From the NCBI GenBank assembly GCA_964036665.1, contig OZ038532.1, forward strand, positions 18,937,037-19,001,036: a stretch of 64,000 nucleotides of DNA, in the 5' to 3' direction. The translations under genes and the position numbers were made by a program. Positions within the stretch are counted from its first letter, which is position 1, and each line of letters opens with the position of its first letter. The notes beneath the pieces are model-generated. The model was given only the letters and a program-made list of their open reading frames with translations. It was not told the DNA's origin and did not search any database. Of this stretch, positions 23,501-35,299 are shown one piece after another. Source of the stretch: Gordius sp. MW1. Its lineage: Eukaryota; Nematomorpha; Gordioida; Gordea; Gordiidae.

Positions 23501-23878
23501 AAATTTAGTTTTCTATATTTCAAATTTATTCATAGTTTTTTTAGTCTGCACTTGCCATAGAAAATGTTATCTTTATGAATTAATTTATATCTTTATATTG
23601 TCAATGAGATGTCGTGTCCCGCTAAATCTTTAAAAAGTTTGTGTATTAAAGGTTTTCAAAAATATAAAAGTTTGCCATTTGGATCTTTTAACACTTTTAA
23701 TATTTTAAATAAAACAGGAGAAATTCTTATTCCGTATATATTTTTTTCAAAGTCGTGACGAGACGAGACTGAGATTTTTCTAGACCGAGGCGAGACGAGA
23801 TCGAGATTTTCATAATCGCTCCCGAAACGAGACGAGATTTTGTTTTCGAGACCGAGACGAGACGAGATTGAAACACTA
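20519..23878. mobile_element. Non-autonomous hAT (GAGAC-array family), copy 1, split by HINE E
   Basis: It begins TAGCTCGTCTCGTCTCG and ends GAGACGAGATTGAAACACTA. TCCACAAA (20511-20518) and TCCACATA (23879-23886) are a 7-of-8 target duplication. Both ends carry arrays of CGAGACGAGACGAGAT. The interior matches the uninterrupted copy at 50468-51969 almost throughout, except for the HINE inserted at 21755-23425. There is no transposase frame. Confidence 0.8.
21755..23425 (+). mobile_element. HINE copy E, inserted in a hAT element
   Basis: This is the only copy in the opposite direction. It begins TAATTGCTATGCAATTTATG, followed by GTCC/CCGT repeats, the rust-like block and the tRNA-like module (22050-22195). 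Next come the 60-bp unit, a minisatellite (22380-22990), CTAACCCTAACCCTTGCC, GCCCATAAATTGCATAGCAA (about 23307), and the pyrimidine-rich strand. The end is the hairpin GGGCCGAAGGCCC (23409-23421). Comparison with 50468-51969 shows the unoccupied site (GAACTTATTATTTTCTAAG), so both ends are defined and no clear target duplication is seen, as expected for Helitron-like elements. Confidence 0.78.
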
Positions 23879-24296
23879 TCCACATACCACTTTATTCCAA
23901 ATATACAAATAAGTTCTCTTAAGTAATATGCTAGGTAACTTTCCTGTTATAGGAGTGTATTAAAACCTTATACAGGCTTATTATCAATTGATGAAAAACT
24001 TAAGCTCAACAAGATTTTTTATAATAAGGCTTGTAAAACAGCAATTAACAAGGAGTTTGGCTAGGGTTCGCAATTATCGGGTATAAAGCAACAACCTAGA
24101 CAAGTTGCAAAAATAATTTTATATATAAAGGTAATCAATCGGGCACAAAAACAATAATGAAATTTAGGCTCAGGTCGAAAAAATTAAAGCCATGCAGCAG
24201 TTATTAGCTAATCCATAAGGGAAAGCAAAAAAAGGTTTATCACAGGTGTATAAATTCACAGCCAATGTTTCCACGGCAATTATTAAAAAAATTGCA

Positions 24297-24352
24297 AGTT
24301 GGACAGGACAGATGGATAACCAAAAACGAGCTCATAAATTGCATAGCAATTG
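24297..24352 (-). mobile_element. Solo HINE end fragment
   Basis: CGAGCTCATAAATTGCATAG preceded by GGACAGGACAGATGGATAAC matches the subterminal repeat plus microsatellite end of the HINE family. The rest of the element is absent. Confidence 0.5.
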
Positions 24353-24745
24353 AAAGGAATAATAAGTATACAAAATGCTGAAGAGAACTACCCCTATAAT
24401 ATATAAAATGGTTTCTATGTGTGGGAGGGTCAGACAATCTTGTGGGAAAGAAGCTCAATCAAATTTTTAAGCAATAAACATGTTATTTCAAGAAAGAAAT
24501 AAAATGATGAAAAAACTTTTTGTCGAAAATTTAATTAAAAAGCAATGTATATTAAAGATTTAGCGTTAATGTCGCTAAAAAATAAATAGTAAATTTAAAG
24601 CAAGCAGCGGGCAAAGGGTTTATTTTTTCTAACCTTTACCAAGCCTTTACGCCTATCAGAGGCAAAAAAAACCCATTTAACAATATCTCCTAACAGTTAT
24701 TTCCATGACAATCCAACTGTTGAATACCAAACATCAAAATAGCTG

Positions 24746-25549
24746 CCATTTTACTCTACTACAGGTTTATCGCAAATATCCATAATCCTTCTACATGAAC
24801 AACACAAAACAACCCAAACCGGAATCTGCCCAGTCTGCTACAGGTTAGCTTCAATTACCCTCTCTAATTTGATTTACGTTCACGGTCCATTAAAACAGAG
24901 GTGCCCAGGCTCTGGAAAACATCCAGCAGCTACAGTCCCCAAGAGGTCTACCTCAACTCACAACCATTTAATGCATAATACCTACTCCCCGCTCGAAACC
25001 ACCACCACCAATACATATTCGGACATTCCTCATTCTCCTGTTAACAGGATTCTAAAAAACATCCCTAAAGGTGCCAGACATCAAGTTCTAATTGCCCTTA
25101 CTGATGCCATCTCAAACCTCTCTAAGGACCCAGGCAGCACCCTCCATTGGGCCAACCTTTTTCAATTTACTTCCCGTGTCCTTTCAATACCACCATCAAA
25201 TTACAAAGGTACCCTCTCGAATTGGGTTAAACAAAACTCAGCAAAATGGGACGTTTCATCACCCCCCATTATCTACGAGCCACACATCCATAAGATTACA
25301 TCAGTACAACAAAGAGCCAAACGGGTTTCCTCAAAACTGAACCACTTTGACATCCAGGGTGCCCTTCGCCTGGCCAATTCAGACTGCAAAATTTCCCCAG
25401 ACACTCAAGAAACCTTGAATCTTTACAAACTAAACACCCTGAAAGAAATTGCTCCCAATTTCCCCCTAAAATCAACTCCTCCTTCAAGGACTTCACATCG
25501 CCCGAAATTCTCGAGGCTATCGGTTCTTTTAAAAAATCCTCAGTAGGTT
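24746..25549 (+). pseudogene. R2/NeSL-like LINE, N-terminal part of the protein
   Basis: The frame opens after a TAG at about 24743. It contains a CxxC-x(n)-H-x7-C zinc-finger-like motif (CPVCYRLA ... VHGPLKQRC, around 24818-24903). A helical linker region then leads up to the reverse transcriptase (WVKQNSAKWD, VQQRAKRVSSKLN). The frame ends at a TAG at about 25544. The continuing protein lies in another frame from about 25470, and the switch coincides with a C-run at about 25461-25466. A single-base loss there explains the break. Before this point the sequence reads as a well-kept LINE protein. Confidence 0.7.
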
Positions 25550-27615
25550 CTGGTTTAGACGGCTTCCGTGCTTCACATTTAATAGAATTAACAAGACCTC
25601 ACATTGACAGGTCTGGCCACTTCACATCCACTCTAGCAACCTTCCTTAACCAGGTTATTAAAGGCTTAGTACCTGACGCGATCTCTCCCTCTTTTTTTGG
25701 GGCCACCTTAATATCTCTTACCAAACCTGATGGTGGCCTTCGTCCAATTGCCATGGGTTCAATTTTTAGACGCATATGCTGCAAACTTATCATTGCACGA
25801 GTAAAATCCGACATTGCAGATCAATTAGCTCCTATCCAACTAGGCTTTGGAACCAAGGGTGGTTGTGAAATCGCCTCTCACGCTGTTCGCATAGCCCTAG
25901 TCCATCCCGACCATTCGATCCTAGCTAAGATTGACTTCAAAAACGCATTTAAGATCTACAGGTCACACTTCTTAGCCGAGGCTTACAAATCTCTTCCCGA
26001 GTACTCCATTTTCCTTAACGCATGCTACGCTCCTACTTCCATGCTCAACTTTAATTCCAAAATAATTGCATCGAGTGACGGCATTCAACAAGGAGACCCG
26101 CTAGGCCCCCTACTATTCTGCCTAGGTATAAAATCCCTGACTGAAGACCTAGCCTCTAAGTATAATCTATCACTCAACTTGTGGTACCTAGACAATGGTA
26201 CCATCAAGGGAAATGCCGAAGACGTCAAAGAAGCCCTCTCTTATCTAGAAGTCGAGGCTTCAAAAATTGGTCTCCATCTAAATCATAGCAAGACCGAGGT
26301 TTGCAAAAACAATACTGACTCTTTAAGCCTAGACCCATACTTTGACGCTTTCAAACATATTCACCCTAACGAACTAACGCACTTAGGATCTCCCGTAGGT
26401 GGCTCACACCCTTGTAACAAGTCATTAACAGAGACAATACAAAAACTAGTAGAAATCAAACCCCTCCTTTCTTACTTGCCAGCCCACCAGGCTTTCTTTT
26501 TAATTAAAAACTGTTATTCTTTACCTAAGATAAATCATATCTTCAGGTCATCCACCTCATTTTTAAATCCTAATGCTCTATCTATATTCGAACAAAAACT
26601 CAAAGGTGTAGTCGAGGAAATCACAAACCTTTCTTTTACAGGGTCCCAATGGAAACAAGCGTGTCTCCCCACAAAATATGGTGGTTTGGGTTTGAGATCA
26701 CCCCCTCTAGTAGCTTTGTCGGCCTTCATCTCGAGTCGACTTTCAGCCAAACCAATCATCGACAAAATAATCGATCAACCAGATCCCTTTACCCAAATCG
26801 CTCTCGACATGTGGAGCTCTTTGTCCGACCCTAACACTCCATTCCCTACCATAAACTCTCAAAAAAGTTGGAACACTCCTCTCTACGACCATGCCCTTAA
26901 AACTCTTATATCGGGCGCTTCGTTGGAGGAGTTACCAGCTTTAAGAAGTTTTGCATCAAGGTCCGGCCACGAGTGGTTGGAGGCCATCCCAAGTCGGACC
27001 CATGACCTTCAACTCTCCAACAACGAGTTCAGGATCGCAACAGGGCTCCGCCTAGGTTGCGATATAGTTGCCCCCCATCAATGCAACTTATGTGGCTCAT
27101 CTGTAGGTACAAAAGGTCATCACGGCCTACATTGCAAATTTAATAAGGCCAGATTTTTACGTCACACATCTGTTAATGCTCTTCTAAAGAAGACATTCAA
27201 TAAGGCTGGCTTTCCCTCCCAATTGGAGCCTAATGGTCTTTGCCTTAGCGACAAGAAGAGACCCGATGGACAGACCCTCATCCCATGGGCAAAAGGGCTA
27301 TGCCTAGCATGGGACTACACTTGTCCGGATGCCTTTGCACCCTCAAACCAAAACAAAGACCCCCTTGTCGATTCTGAAAGAATAAAGTCAGCTAAATACG
27401 CAGAACTTAATTCCTCACTCCTTTTCTGCCCTATAGTGACCACTACCCTTACAACAATAGGTCCTAAAACCCAAGCCCTCCTGAAAGAATTGGGGCGCCT
27501 TATAGCTGCCAATACCCTTGACAAAAGGGAAACTTTTTTTTTAAAACAGAAAATCGGAATTATAATTTGTCATTTCAACGCGATCGCAATTTTTGAATGT
27601 TTACCTAGCATATAA
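25470..27615 (+). pseudogene. R2/NeSL-like LINE, reverse transcriptase and endonuclease part
   Basis: The long open frame starts before the first ATG at 25753 (FKDFTSPEILEAIGSFK ... GSGLDGFRASHL). Reverse transcriptase motifs, counted from that ATG, are motif A KIDFKNAF (D61), motif B GIQQGDPLGPLLF (110-122) and motif C YLDN (145-148). The last should be YxDD, so the second catalytic Asp is Asn (codon AAT at 26194-26196). Later come a zinc-binding CNLCGSS..HHGLHC and RPDGQTLIPW...LAWDYTC, which resembles the PD-(D/E)xK-type endonuclease of R2-group LINEs. One frameshift upstream plus the YLDN change make it inactive. A 3' fragment of a relative lies at 1870-2605. Confidence 0.82.
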
Positions 27616-27699
27616 TTTTTATAGTAGTATATAATTTCATTTAATAAAAGATATTATTATTAAAAAAAAGTGATTATAAGTGTCTTAGTCTTTTATCCA

Positions 27700-27775
27700 A
27701 CTATGGGGAGTAGTGGGTATATGTTTAGGCTTTAAAGCAAGAGCTTGCAGATTCAATACCGCATTCGGCACTTTT
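27700..27775 (+). other. Weak tRNA-like sequence ending in a T-run
   Basis: GGGAGTAGTGGGTATATG, GGCTTTAAAGC and GCAGATTCAATACC lie in tRNA-like spacing and are followed by CGGCAC and seven T's. The stems do not close well. It could be a tRNA pseudogene or SINE remnant just downstream of the LINE tail. Confidence 0.25.
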
Positions 27776-27959
27776 TTTACAGATTTAAATATTTAACATC
27801 TTACACGGCTGTCAGGCCTGGATCCTGATCCAAAGTAATGAAAGCGCTGGCGTCCTCCTTAAACGATGCTCATGTTAGGCGCACGTATTTTGTGAAAAGT
27901 CAACGAGGGTCACTACAGCTTCCGCAAACGGGATAAAGTAACTAGTTTGCTAAAGACAA

Positions 27960-28740
27960 GATTGAAAGTGGGCACGCTAAATGATCCTCAAATTGAAAAT
28001 TCTCGCTCCTTAAAATTTTTTATTGGAAGTCAATCGAGTATAATATAATTTTCAGATTTGCTAACTTTTAGATATTTTTCAATCTCATTCAAATAAAATA
28101 ACAAAAAAAAATTCGGATTATTGCAAAATACCGACAAGTTGGTGGCACCCTCAGCAAGTTAAGTGTCGATATAGCATGTGTACAAGAAACAAGATGAAGG
28201 CGCAAAAGCAAGGATGATAGGTGAAGGCTTTAAACTTCACTTCAAAGGCCTAGAAACGAATAAAAATGGCGTGGCAATCATATTAGCCTCACATCTGCAA
28301 GATAAAGTCATTGACGTACGAAGAAAAAGTGGGCGACATAGGCTGTTAACTAAGCATAGAAGTTCAAATGATTAATGTAGTGTCCGGTTTTTCTCCGCAA
28401 ACAGGATGCACAGGTGAAGAAAAGGAAGACTTTCAGGAAGAATGGGGGAAGCGCTGCGCATGATACACTGAGCCAAGATAGTTATAATTGTAGCGGATAT
28501 GAACGGTCACGTAGACAAATCAAGAGGTGGATTTGAAAGATACCATGGTGGAAATAGATACGGAGCGGGAAACGATGAAGGCGACGAAATATTTAAAATA
28601 GCCATGGCATTTGATTTGAAGATCACAAATACCTTCTTCAGAAAGAATGTAAATCACCTAATAACGTACAAAAGTGGGAATTGGTCTTCGCAGATTGACT
28701 TCCTCTTAATGTCAAGAAAAGAATTATAGAATGTATGCGA
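27960..28740 (+). pseudogene. RTE-like LINE endonuclease, broken
   Basis: Fragments read in different frames: IACVQETR near 28165, then DMNGHVDKSRGGFERYHGG (28498-28555), then KIAMAFDLKITNTFF and LITYKSGNWSSQIDFLLM (up to 28728). These are the substrate-binding and catalytic blocks of the APE-like endonuclease of RTE-type elements, which nicks target DNA. At least four frame changes or stops occur between them. Confidence 0.7.
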
Positions 28741-28959
28741 TTGTAAGGATACCAGGTGAGGCTATTGCAGTCCAGCATAGCTTGTTGTGAACCATCTCCA
28801 AGGCAAAAACACAAAAGCCGAAGAGCCAAATTGGGAAAATCAAACTGGCTACCAAAATTGAAAGATACAATGATCAAATAATTGAACGGCTGCAAATAAT
28901 GTTCAGCAGAATGCTAACAATATGTGGAATAACTAAAGCAATGCTTAATGAAATTTCTT

Positions 28960-29390
28960 TTGCCCGAGCCCGGTCCGAGCCAGACTTCTCCATTTTTATT
29001 TTGCCCGAGCCCGGCCCAAGCCCAAAAAACTTCTTTTTTTTGGCCCGACTCGAGCCTAAGCCCGACCGGATTTTTGAAATATAACTTTTGAAAAAAAATT
29101 TAATGCATTAGATTGTCATTACTCGTAATTTACAGCTAGGATAGTTTAAAATAAAAAAATCCATTATCGCTCGTTACAATTAATATAGCTAATAATAAAG
29201 AAGTAAAAATATAACTCTAACAAATATATTTAACAGTTCCATATAAAAAACTTTTTGAAATATATACCTATCTTCATTTATAAAGTTCAAACAGCTACTA
29301 TGAATATATTAAATACTATAATAAGATTTGCAATTCAGGCCAATTATATTATAATAGAAAGTGCGAAAAAGCTGAAGTTTGGAAGCTACA
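28960..29390. mobile_element. Probable hAT-like insertion inside the LINE
   Basis: Between the endonuclease and reverse transcriptase regions lies a segment starting with GCCCGAGCCCGGTCCGAGCC and GCCCGAGCCCGGCCCAAGCC, followed by AT-rich filler. Such short GC arrays mark the ends of hAT elements elsewhere in this window. I found no target duplication, so the limits are approximate. Confidence 0.4.
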
Positions 29391-29399
29391 TTATATAAT

Positions 29400-31660
29400 A
29401 TTGAGTTGAGTTTAGTTCTAGGAAAGGCAAACCAGGTGTATAAAAAGATAAGGAGAAATGGTGAAACCAATTGCAACGCCTAATCAAGTTGAAAAGAAAG
29501 CTTTACAAATACTGATCAAGCAATAGAAATGCAGAAAGAAGATTGCCATATGTGAAAGCTAAAAATGAGGCAAAACGATGTGTGGCAAAGGCTAAAACAA
29601 GTGTCAACCATAATTTGAACGCCAAGTTAACTAGTAAAGAAGGGGAAAGAATGATCTACAAAATCGCTAAGACCAGGGCAAGGAACTCAAAGGATGTGGT
29701 AAAAGCAAAAACCATAAAGAGCAAGGAAGGCATCACTATAACCCTGGACCATCAAATTATATCGTTGGAAAGGATACTAAAAAGAATTAAACAGTGAAAA
29801 TCGGTTTCGGATGCTGCGAAAGCAAGAACTATGAATATGACCCAGAGTTAAGAGTGACAGAAGAAGAGGTTGATCAGGTGCTTAAAAGATGACCATGGGT
29901 AGAGCGGTGGGGCCCGGTATTATAATGCCAGGTTTTATAATGCTAGGGCCCTTAGTTGGTGTACATTTATTTGTAAAGCTGTTTAACAAAATACTCGCAA
30001 GTGGGATGATGCATTAGTGGAGGGAAAGCTATGTTATACCTATAGACTAGATGACTCATCAACGCACAAAATGTGTATCCTTTTTTCCACATGGTAAAGT
30101 AGTAATTCTCTAGATCTTAGTAATTTTTTTGAATTAAATAGTCTTAAAATTGTCAATTAAAAACATTAAATTGGATAGATATCAAAAACACCATAAAACT
30201 AAGTATCAATTACTTAATACATAAAAATTAAAAATGTGAAAACTGGGATGAAAGTTTGTTTATAGCGCCATTTATATTTTGTTTAAATTAGTGAGGAAGG
30301 TAAATTGACTAGCGCAAAATGACATGGTTTAAATACACCAATTGTTGTTTTCAAAATGGAGGAGAAGTTGACACATTATTTACCATATGGAACATATGGC
30401 ATGAGCAGTCTATCTAGTCTATGGTTATACCTATTTATAAAATGAAGGGAGATGTATAAGAACGCAATAACTATCGGGGAATAAAGTTAACGAGTCACTA
30501 ATGAAGGTGTGGGAAAAGGTTACAGGAGCTTGATTTCGAAAAATAATCTCAATAGATGAACGACAATTTGGGTTCATGCCTGGAAAGTCAACTTCAGATG
30601 CAATACATGGTCTTAGGCGACTTATGATATAAGGAAAAACAAAAGGATCTTCATATGTGTTTCATCGATCTTGAGAAAGCTTTCGATAAAGTGACAGGGC
30701 AGTTGATATGGGATAGCCTGAGTTCCATTGGTGTACCCGACGCCTATATAATGTTAATAAAGGCTATGTTTAAAAACGCAAAAACCAAAGTACGGGCATC
30801 CAGTGGTACATCAAATGAGATGTCGGTATGCATCAGGGATCGGCATTAAGTTCAATGCGCTTTATAACAAAAATAGATTCGATAAATAGGGATCTAAAAC
30901 GCGAATCACCTTGGGCAATGCTCTTTGCTGATGATATAGTGCTGTGCGCAAGCTCAAATGTGTAATAAGCAAAGCGTGAATGTGTGGATGGAGCGAATTG
31001 AAAGCAAAGGCCTTAGGGTCAACCGAGTTAAAACTGAATATGTATGCTTGGGGTCGGGCAATAAATACAGAGAAACGCACCTGCAAATCGATTGCTGATG
31101 TTTAAGCAGTAGGAAGTAATTCAAGTATCTTGATTTTAGGGTTCAATATGATGGGGGTGGGGAAAACGAATTAAGGCAAGAATAAACGCACTGGCTAAAA
31201 TTCAGGGAATTGAGTGATGTACTATGTGAAAAACAAATACCACTCAAATTGAAAGGACGATTATATAACACCGTTATTGTTCCCACGGTATTGTAGGGAG
31301 CGGAAACCTGGGCAATTAGGGCAAAAAAAGAGCAAAGCTTGGCTACAATGGAGATGCGAATGTTAAGATGGATCTTGAGAATAAGCAAAAAGGACCATAT
31401 AAGGAATCAAGACATAAGGGATAGACTAAATGTAGTTCCGATTCAGATAAAGTTGGTTGTAAGAAGATTGAGATAATATACCCATTTGGAGAGACAAGAG
31501 GAAAGTCATCTGGAAAACCTATCAGTGCAAGTTTAAGGTAAGATAAAGAGAGGGGGCCTAAACTGACATAGAAACATAAAATAGATATAGACTTGAGAAG
31601 GTACGAGCTAAGGTGAAGCTGATTAAGTGCAGGAATAGATGAAAAAACTACTTGAAGGAG
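29400..31660 (+). pseudogene. RTE-like LINE reverse transcriptase, broken
   Basis: The motif A block is clear: MCFIDLEKAFDKV at 30655-30693. The palm motif FADDIVLC is near 30919-30942 in another frame. Thumb-like C-terminal blocks (TMEMRMLRWI near 31346-31376, in changing frames) follow. The same blocks occur at 40900-43290 and, in reverse, 48700-50459. Many stops and shifts; not functional. Confidence 0.7.
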
Positions 31661-31689
31661 CTGACTACTAAGAGGGCGTTTTAGCAACA

Positions 31690-33121
31690 CAGTTGATAGA
31701 TTTTTCGTAATAAGGGTTCAAAAAAAGACAACTCGTATAAATTCTAAAAATGACCGGGGTTAAGGCGTCCTTTAAAAGGGGCTATCGCGTCCTCTCTTAT
31801 ATTAAGTCCTAAAACTATAAATTATTTATTTGCATGTGCTTAAATTGCCAAAATATTACATGTATATAGTCTTTTGCAACTTATAAAATTTAATATTATT
31901 ATCTAAATGTGTTTTATCTATGATTCATATGTTTAAATTATGATATAGACTAAGTGCATGGCATAAATTGCAAAAACGTAAGTTTATACAGGCTTTATAA
32001 AGTTTTTTTATGTTAAGATTAATGACTTAAGTAATTTGCTTAAATTGTAAAGATACTAAAAAGTTTATAACCTATTAATATAAAGCTTTATAAAATTTAA
32101 GGAGTGCCTTTCCTAAGATTTTTGTTTTAGAATCAATGACTTAAATGCTTTATTGATACCAAAATGTCATATAAAGTTGATAATTATCAAAAATGGATTT
32201 AAGATATACAATTATTGCATACAAAGAAAATATCATGATTGCAACATGAGCCATGAATTTTCTAGTATTATTTCTTGGCATTTGGCCACCTTTTCTTTGC
32301 CATTTTTTATTTGGCTATTATGTGAGTATTGTTGATATTTGCTGTCTAATGGAAGTCTTTCTAGCCAAAAGAGGATGGGATAAAGTACTTCTCTTGATTG
32401 CTGGAAGTTTGATATACATTGAGATTAAATGATTCACTTGCATTGGAGGAATATAGGGTTTACACTTTCTTCATTATAAATTTGTAGGTTAAATAGCCAA
32501 ATACCACATGATGTTAATCTTTTAAAGATAAACATATTAACTAGTGGTAATTACCTGTTTCATCCATATTATATATCACAGGGTAAGTATTTATTGGTGG
32601 TTAATAGAGATGAATAATTCTTAAAAAAGGCATCAACACTTAGCTTATTGAAGCTTGTGGCCCTTGAAATGCTAGGTTTGTTTTTCGGTAGTAATTACGC
32701 ACCATAATCAATAATGAGTGAAAGGGAAACGTTAGCCCCGGCCGCGATAGCCCCAGCATGATCATTGCACTTTAAGTTGTTTTATAGATGATTAAACTCG
32801 TCAAATTTATAAATTTACACATAAATATAGTAGAAGAGTCAATACTTATTACTTTAGTATAAATTTAAAGTTGGCGGAACACTTAATTTTTGAATAATTG
32901 ACAAAATTCGAAAATTTAAAAAAGGACGTTTTAGCCCCGAAAAATCTTATTTTCTGCATAATTTTTTTATAACAAAAATACACCAAAATATTTTTTGTGC
33001 CCAATATGTGCCTTAATAGAGTGCATTTAAGATTTAAATTTGAGGTCAAAATAAGCATAAATGACAAAATTAATTGAGAGGACGTGTATAGCCCGGTAAA
33101 GGAATAGCCCCGGTCTCCACT
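31690..33121. mobile_element. Pogo-like DNA transposon remnant, copy 1
   Basis: From CAGTTGATAGATTTTTCGTA (about 31693) it runs parallel to 40555-40857 and 43301-44394. It ends at AATAGCCCCGGTCTCC (33105-33120), the inverted terminal repeat that is complete in copy 2. The left terminus is missing, where the RTE-like LINE abuts. The finger-encoding segment that copy 2 keeps at 43520-43660 is deleted. It has no functional gene. Confidence 0.65.
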
Positions 33122-33149
33122 ACATACCAAATTCGATTTTTTAATCATC

Positions 33150-35040
33150 GCGCGAAAAGACAAATGATTTGTATCTTATTTTCGTTCGCTTTTTGCCGCG
33201 GGCAAAAATAATAATCTGCGGTTTATGGTTACACTAATATTTTCGGGGGAGCCGATTTTATTTTCTCTCCCCCTTAAAATTTTTAACCCAGGTCAACATT
33301 GACAGCCAACACTAAACAACATTGGCAGCCAACACAATTGCAAACACTAAATAAAATTGGCCAACTAAGTTAACAGCTAGTCTTATCTCATTTAGACGAA
33401 AAGAACAAACTTTTACTTTAACTTTGCAGTAGCAACAAACATTAAACGGTGATATACTACCACTTGCTTTCTATACAAATAAATTTTCACAACGCAAAAC
33501 GCTACAACACCTTCAGTTGAGAACTACTGGCCATTTACCTTATGCAAAACATTACAAACATGTTCTCGAAGGCCACATTTTCACCGCATACACCTACCAA
33601 AAAAACCTTAAATTGGCAGAATACTTCACTCCGTGAAACTGGTGAGGGAATCATATGGTTACACTAACCTTTCTTATTTGAATATACTTACTTGGAATTA
33701 TATCTTTACATAGGAAAGATATTAACCTTCTAGGTAATTTGAATAAAGCAACTTGATCGTCCGAAGAACCTAACCTTTCACAACCCTCACTGTTCATATA
33801 TCTTAACCTTATTATTTGACCACTAATAATAATTTATATAACCCCGATAGGTGTATATAAACAAGACGTTATAAATAAATATATTCATTATTCATTTTGA
33901 ATCATTTTTATTTTGGGTTATAATAAAAGCTAAAGTAGAGAACATATTTCTCTACAGGTTTCACTAAAAACGCCTCCTATTTACAATTGTTATTTTCGTG
34001 ATATATATGATAAATTTCACTATGAATATTAAGATATTAATAAAAAAATGGAGAGTTTAATAAATTAGCCCAAAAATTCATTTCGCCTTCACTTCGCGCG
34101 TCATCACGAACGCCCGCGCGAATTGCGAATTAATTCGCACGAAAATAACAAATGTATTAATTAAATAGAAGGCGTTACTAGTGAAACCGCAGACGGATAT
34201 TTTCGCACGTGGCTAAACAATTTCTCGAAACAAAATTCGCTTCGCTTTTTTTCGCTTCGCGCGTCATCACGAACGCGGGGTCTGACAAACAGCTATAGGA
34301 AAAAAAATAAAAAAATTCACTGGACAATAATTTCTTAATTTGTCAAAAGAAATTTTTAAAATCTTTGCCAAGGGGGGGGGGGGGGTTTATCGCTCCCCCG
34401 CCACTTTGGCTAACCCCTTGATTACTTTTGTATGAAATAGGACAAATATGTAAACCTTACATTTCTATGCTTATAATTAAAGATGATATAAACCCTTAAA
34501 AAAGATTGCCTTTTTTTATTAATTTATACAAAGTTTATAGATATCATCAATTAATCTCATTATATACAGTTATTTGGATTCTATATATTAATTTTCATAT
34601 AATATAAAACATTATTATAATTGGGTAATTTCCGCAAATGTGTGCTAGTATTCATGGCATACTAAATTAGAAATTTTATTTGTTTTATACTTAATTATTA
34701 AACATTTATTCGCCTATTTATTTTTTAAACAATATTTTGACATCTTTATATTAAGCGTTATTTTAAGGGAATTTCTGAATTATTTTCACATCTATCTTTA
34801 GGTAACATCTATCAACGTTAACCATATTAATTTATTATACACAATTTGCGATTTATTTTATTTATAATAAAAAAATGACAAATATAAAAAGAAAATATAA
34901 GCATTTTTATTTATATAATTATTTAATATGAAATCACGGTAAGTGATTCTTTGAAAACACGTGAAAGAATTGTGCTGATGAAATTAGTAAAGGCTGGGCT
35001 TTGCGACAGCTAAGGGAGCCTTAAAGGTGAATTATAGAAT
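33150..35040. other. Unassigned AT-rich DNA with a GC-rich direct repeat
   Basis: There is no gene. CTTCGCGCGTCATCACGAAC occurs at about 34090 and again at about 34254, each followed by GC, in a GC-rich patch (TTCGCTTCGC motifs). This is the only distinct structure, perhaps a decayed element. A 13-base or longer G-run lies near 34373. Confidence 0.4.
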
Positions 35041-35043
35041 CTG

Positions 35044-35296
35044 GTGCATTTCGTAATATGTGCATTTCGTAATAAGTAATACATATTATCAAATAAATCA
35101 CTAAATCTAACCCTAACCCTTGCCTATATTACATTTTGCCTAGATTACATGAAATTTACAAAATAAACGATAATAATATTTACAAAATAGAAGATAATAA
35201 TATTAGAAAACTTACCAAACGCGGAGGGTTATAACTACGCATGCGCATAAGCAATTCTTGCCTGTATTACGAAATGCACATATTACGATTTGCACA
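35044..35296. mobile_element. 253-bp MITE with GTGCATTTCGTAATA ends and telomere-like core
   Basis: GTGCATTTCGTAATATGTGC at the left is inverted at the right (GCACATATTACGATTTGCAC), and the arms are about 30 bp. The core holds CTAAATCTAACCCTAACCC and TTGCCTATATTACATTTTGC, nearly the same block found inside every HINE here (for example 8290-8390). Target duplication is unclear. Confidence 0.6.
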
Positions 35297-35299
35297 GAA

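Larger units (their letters stand above)
24500..27670 (+). mobile_element. R2/NeSL-like non-LTR retrotransposon, nearly full length
   Basis: It holds an N-terminal zinc finger frame, a reverse transcriptase, a second zinc-binding motif and a restriction-like endonuclease region in the order typical of R2-group LINEs. It ends with AATAAAAGATATTATTATTAA and an A-run at about 27669. The 5' boundary is uncertain (the first coding frame opens after a stop near 24743). GC content is clearly higher than in the surroundings. Confidence 0.75.
27820..31690 (+). mobile_element. RTE-like LINE, degenerate, nearly full length
   Basis: An APE-type endonuclease region (27960-28740) and a reverse transcriptase region (29400-31660) are in the usual order. 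A foreign GC-rich piece (about 28960-29390, GCCCGAGCCCGGTCC repeats) separates them. The 3' side meets a copy of the pogo-like repeat at about 31690. Dense frameshifts and stops show an old, dead copy. Confidence 0.7.

Noticed and set aside
31143-31690. Two minus-strand frames of 81 and 115 codons
   Set aside because: They are antisense to the decayed RTE-like reverse transcriptase and show no family motif.
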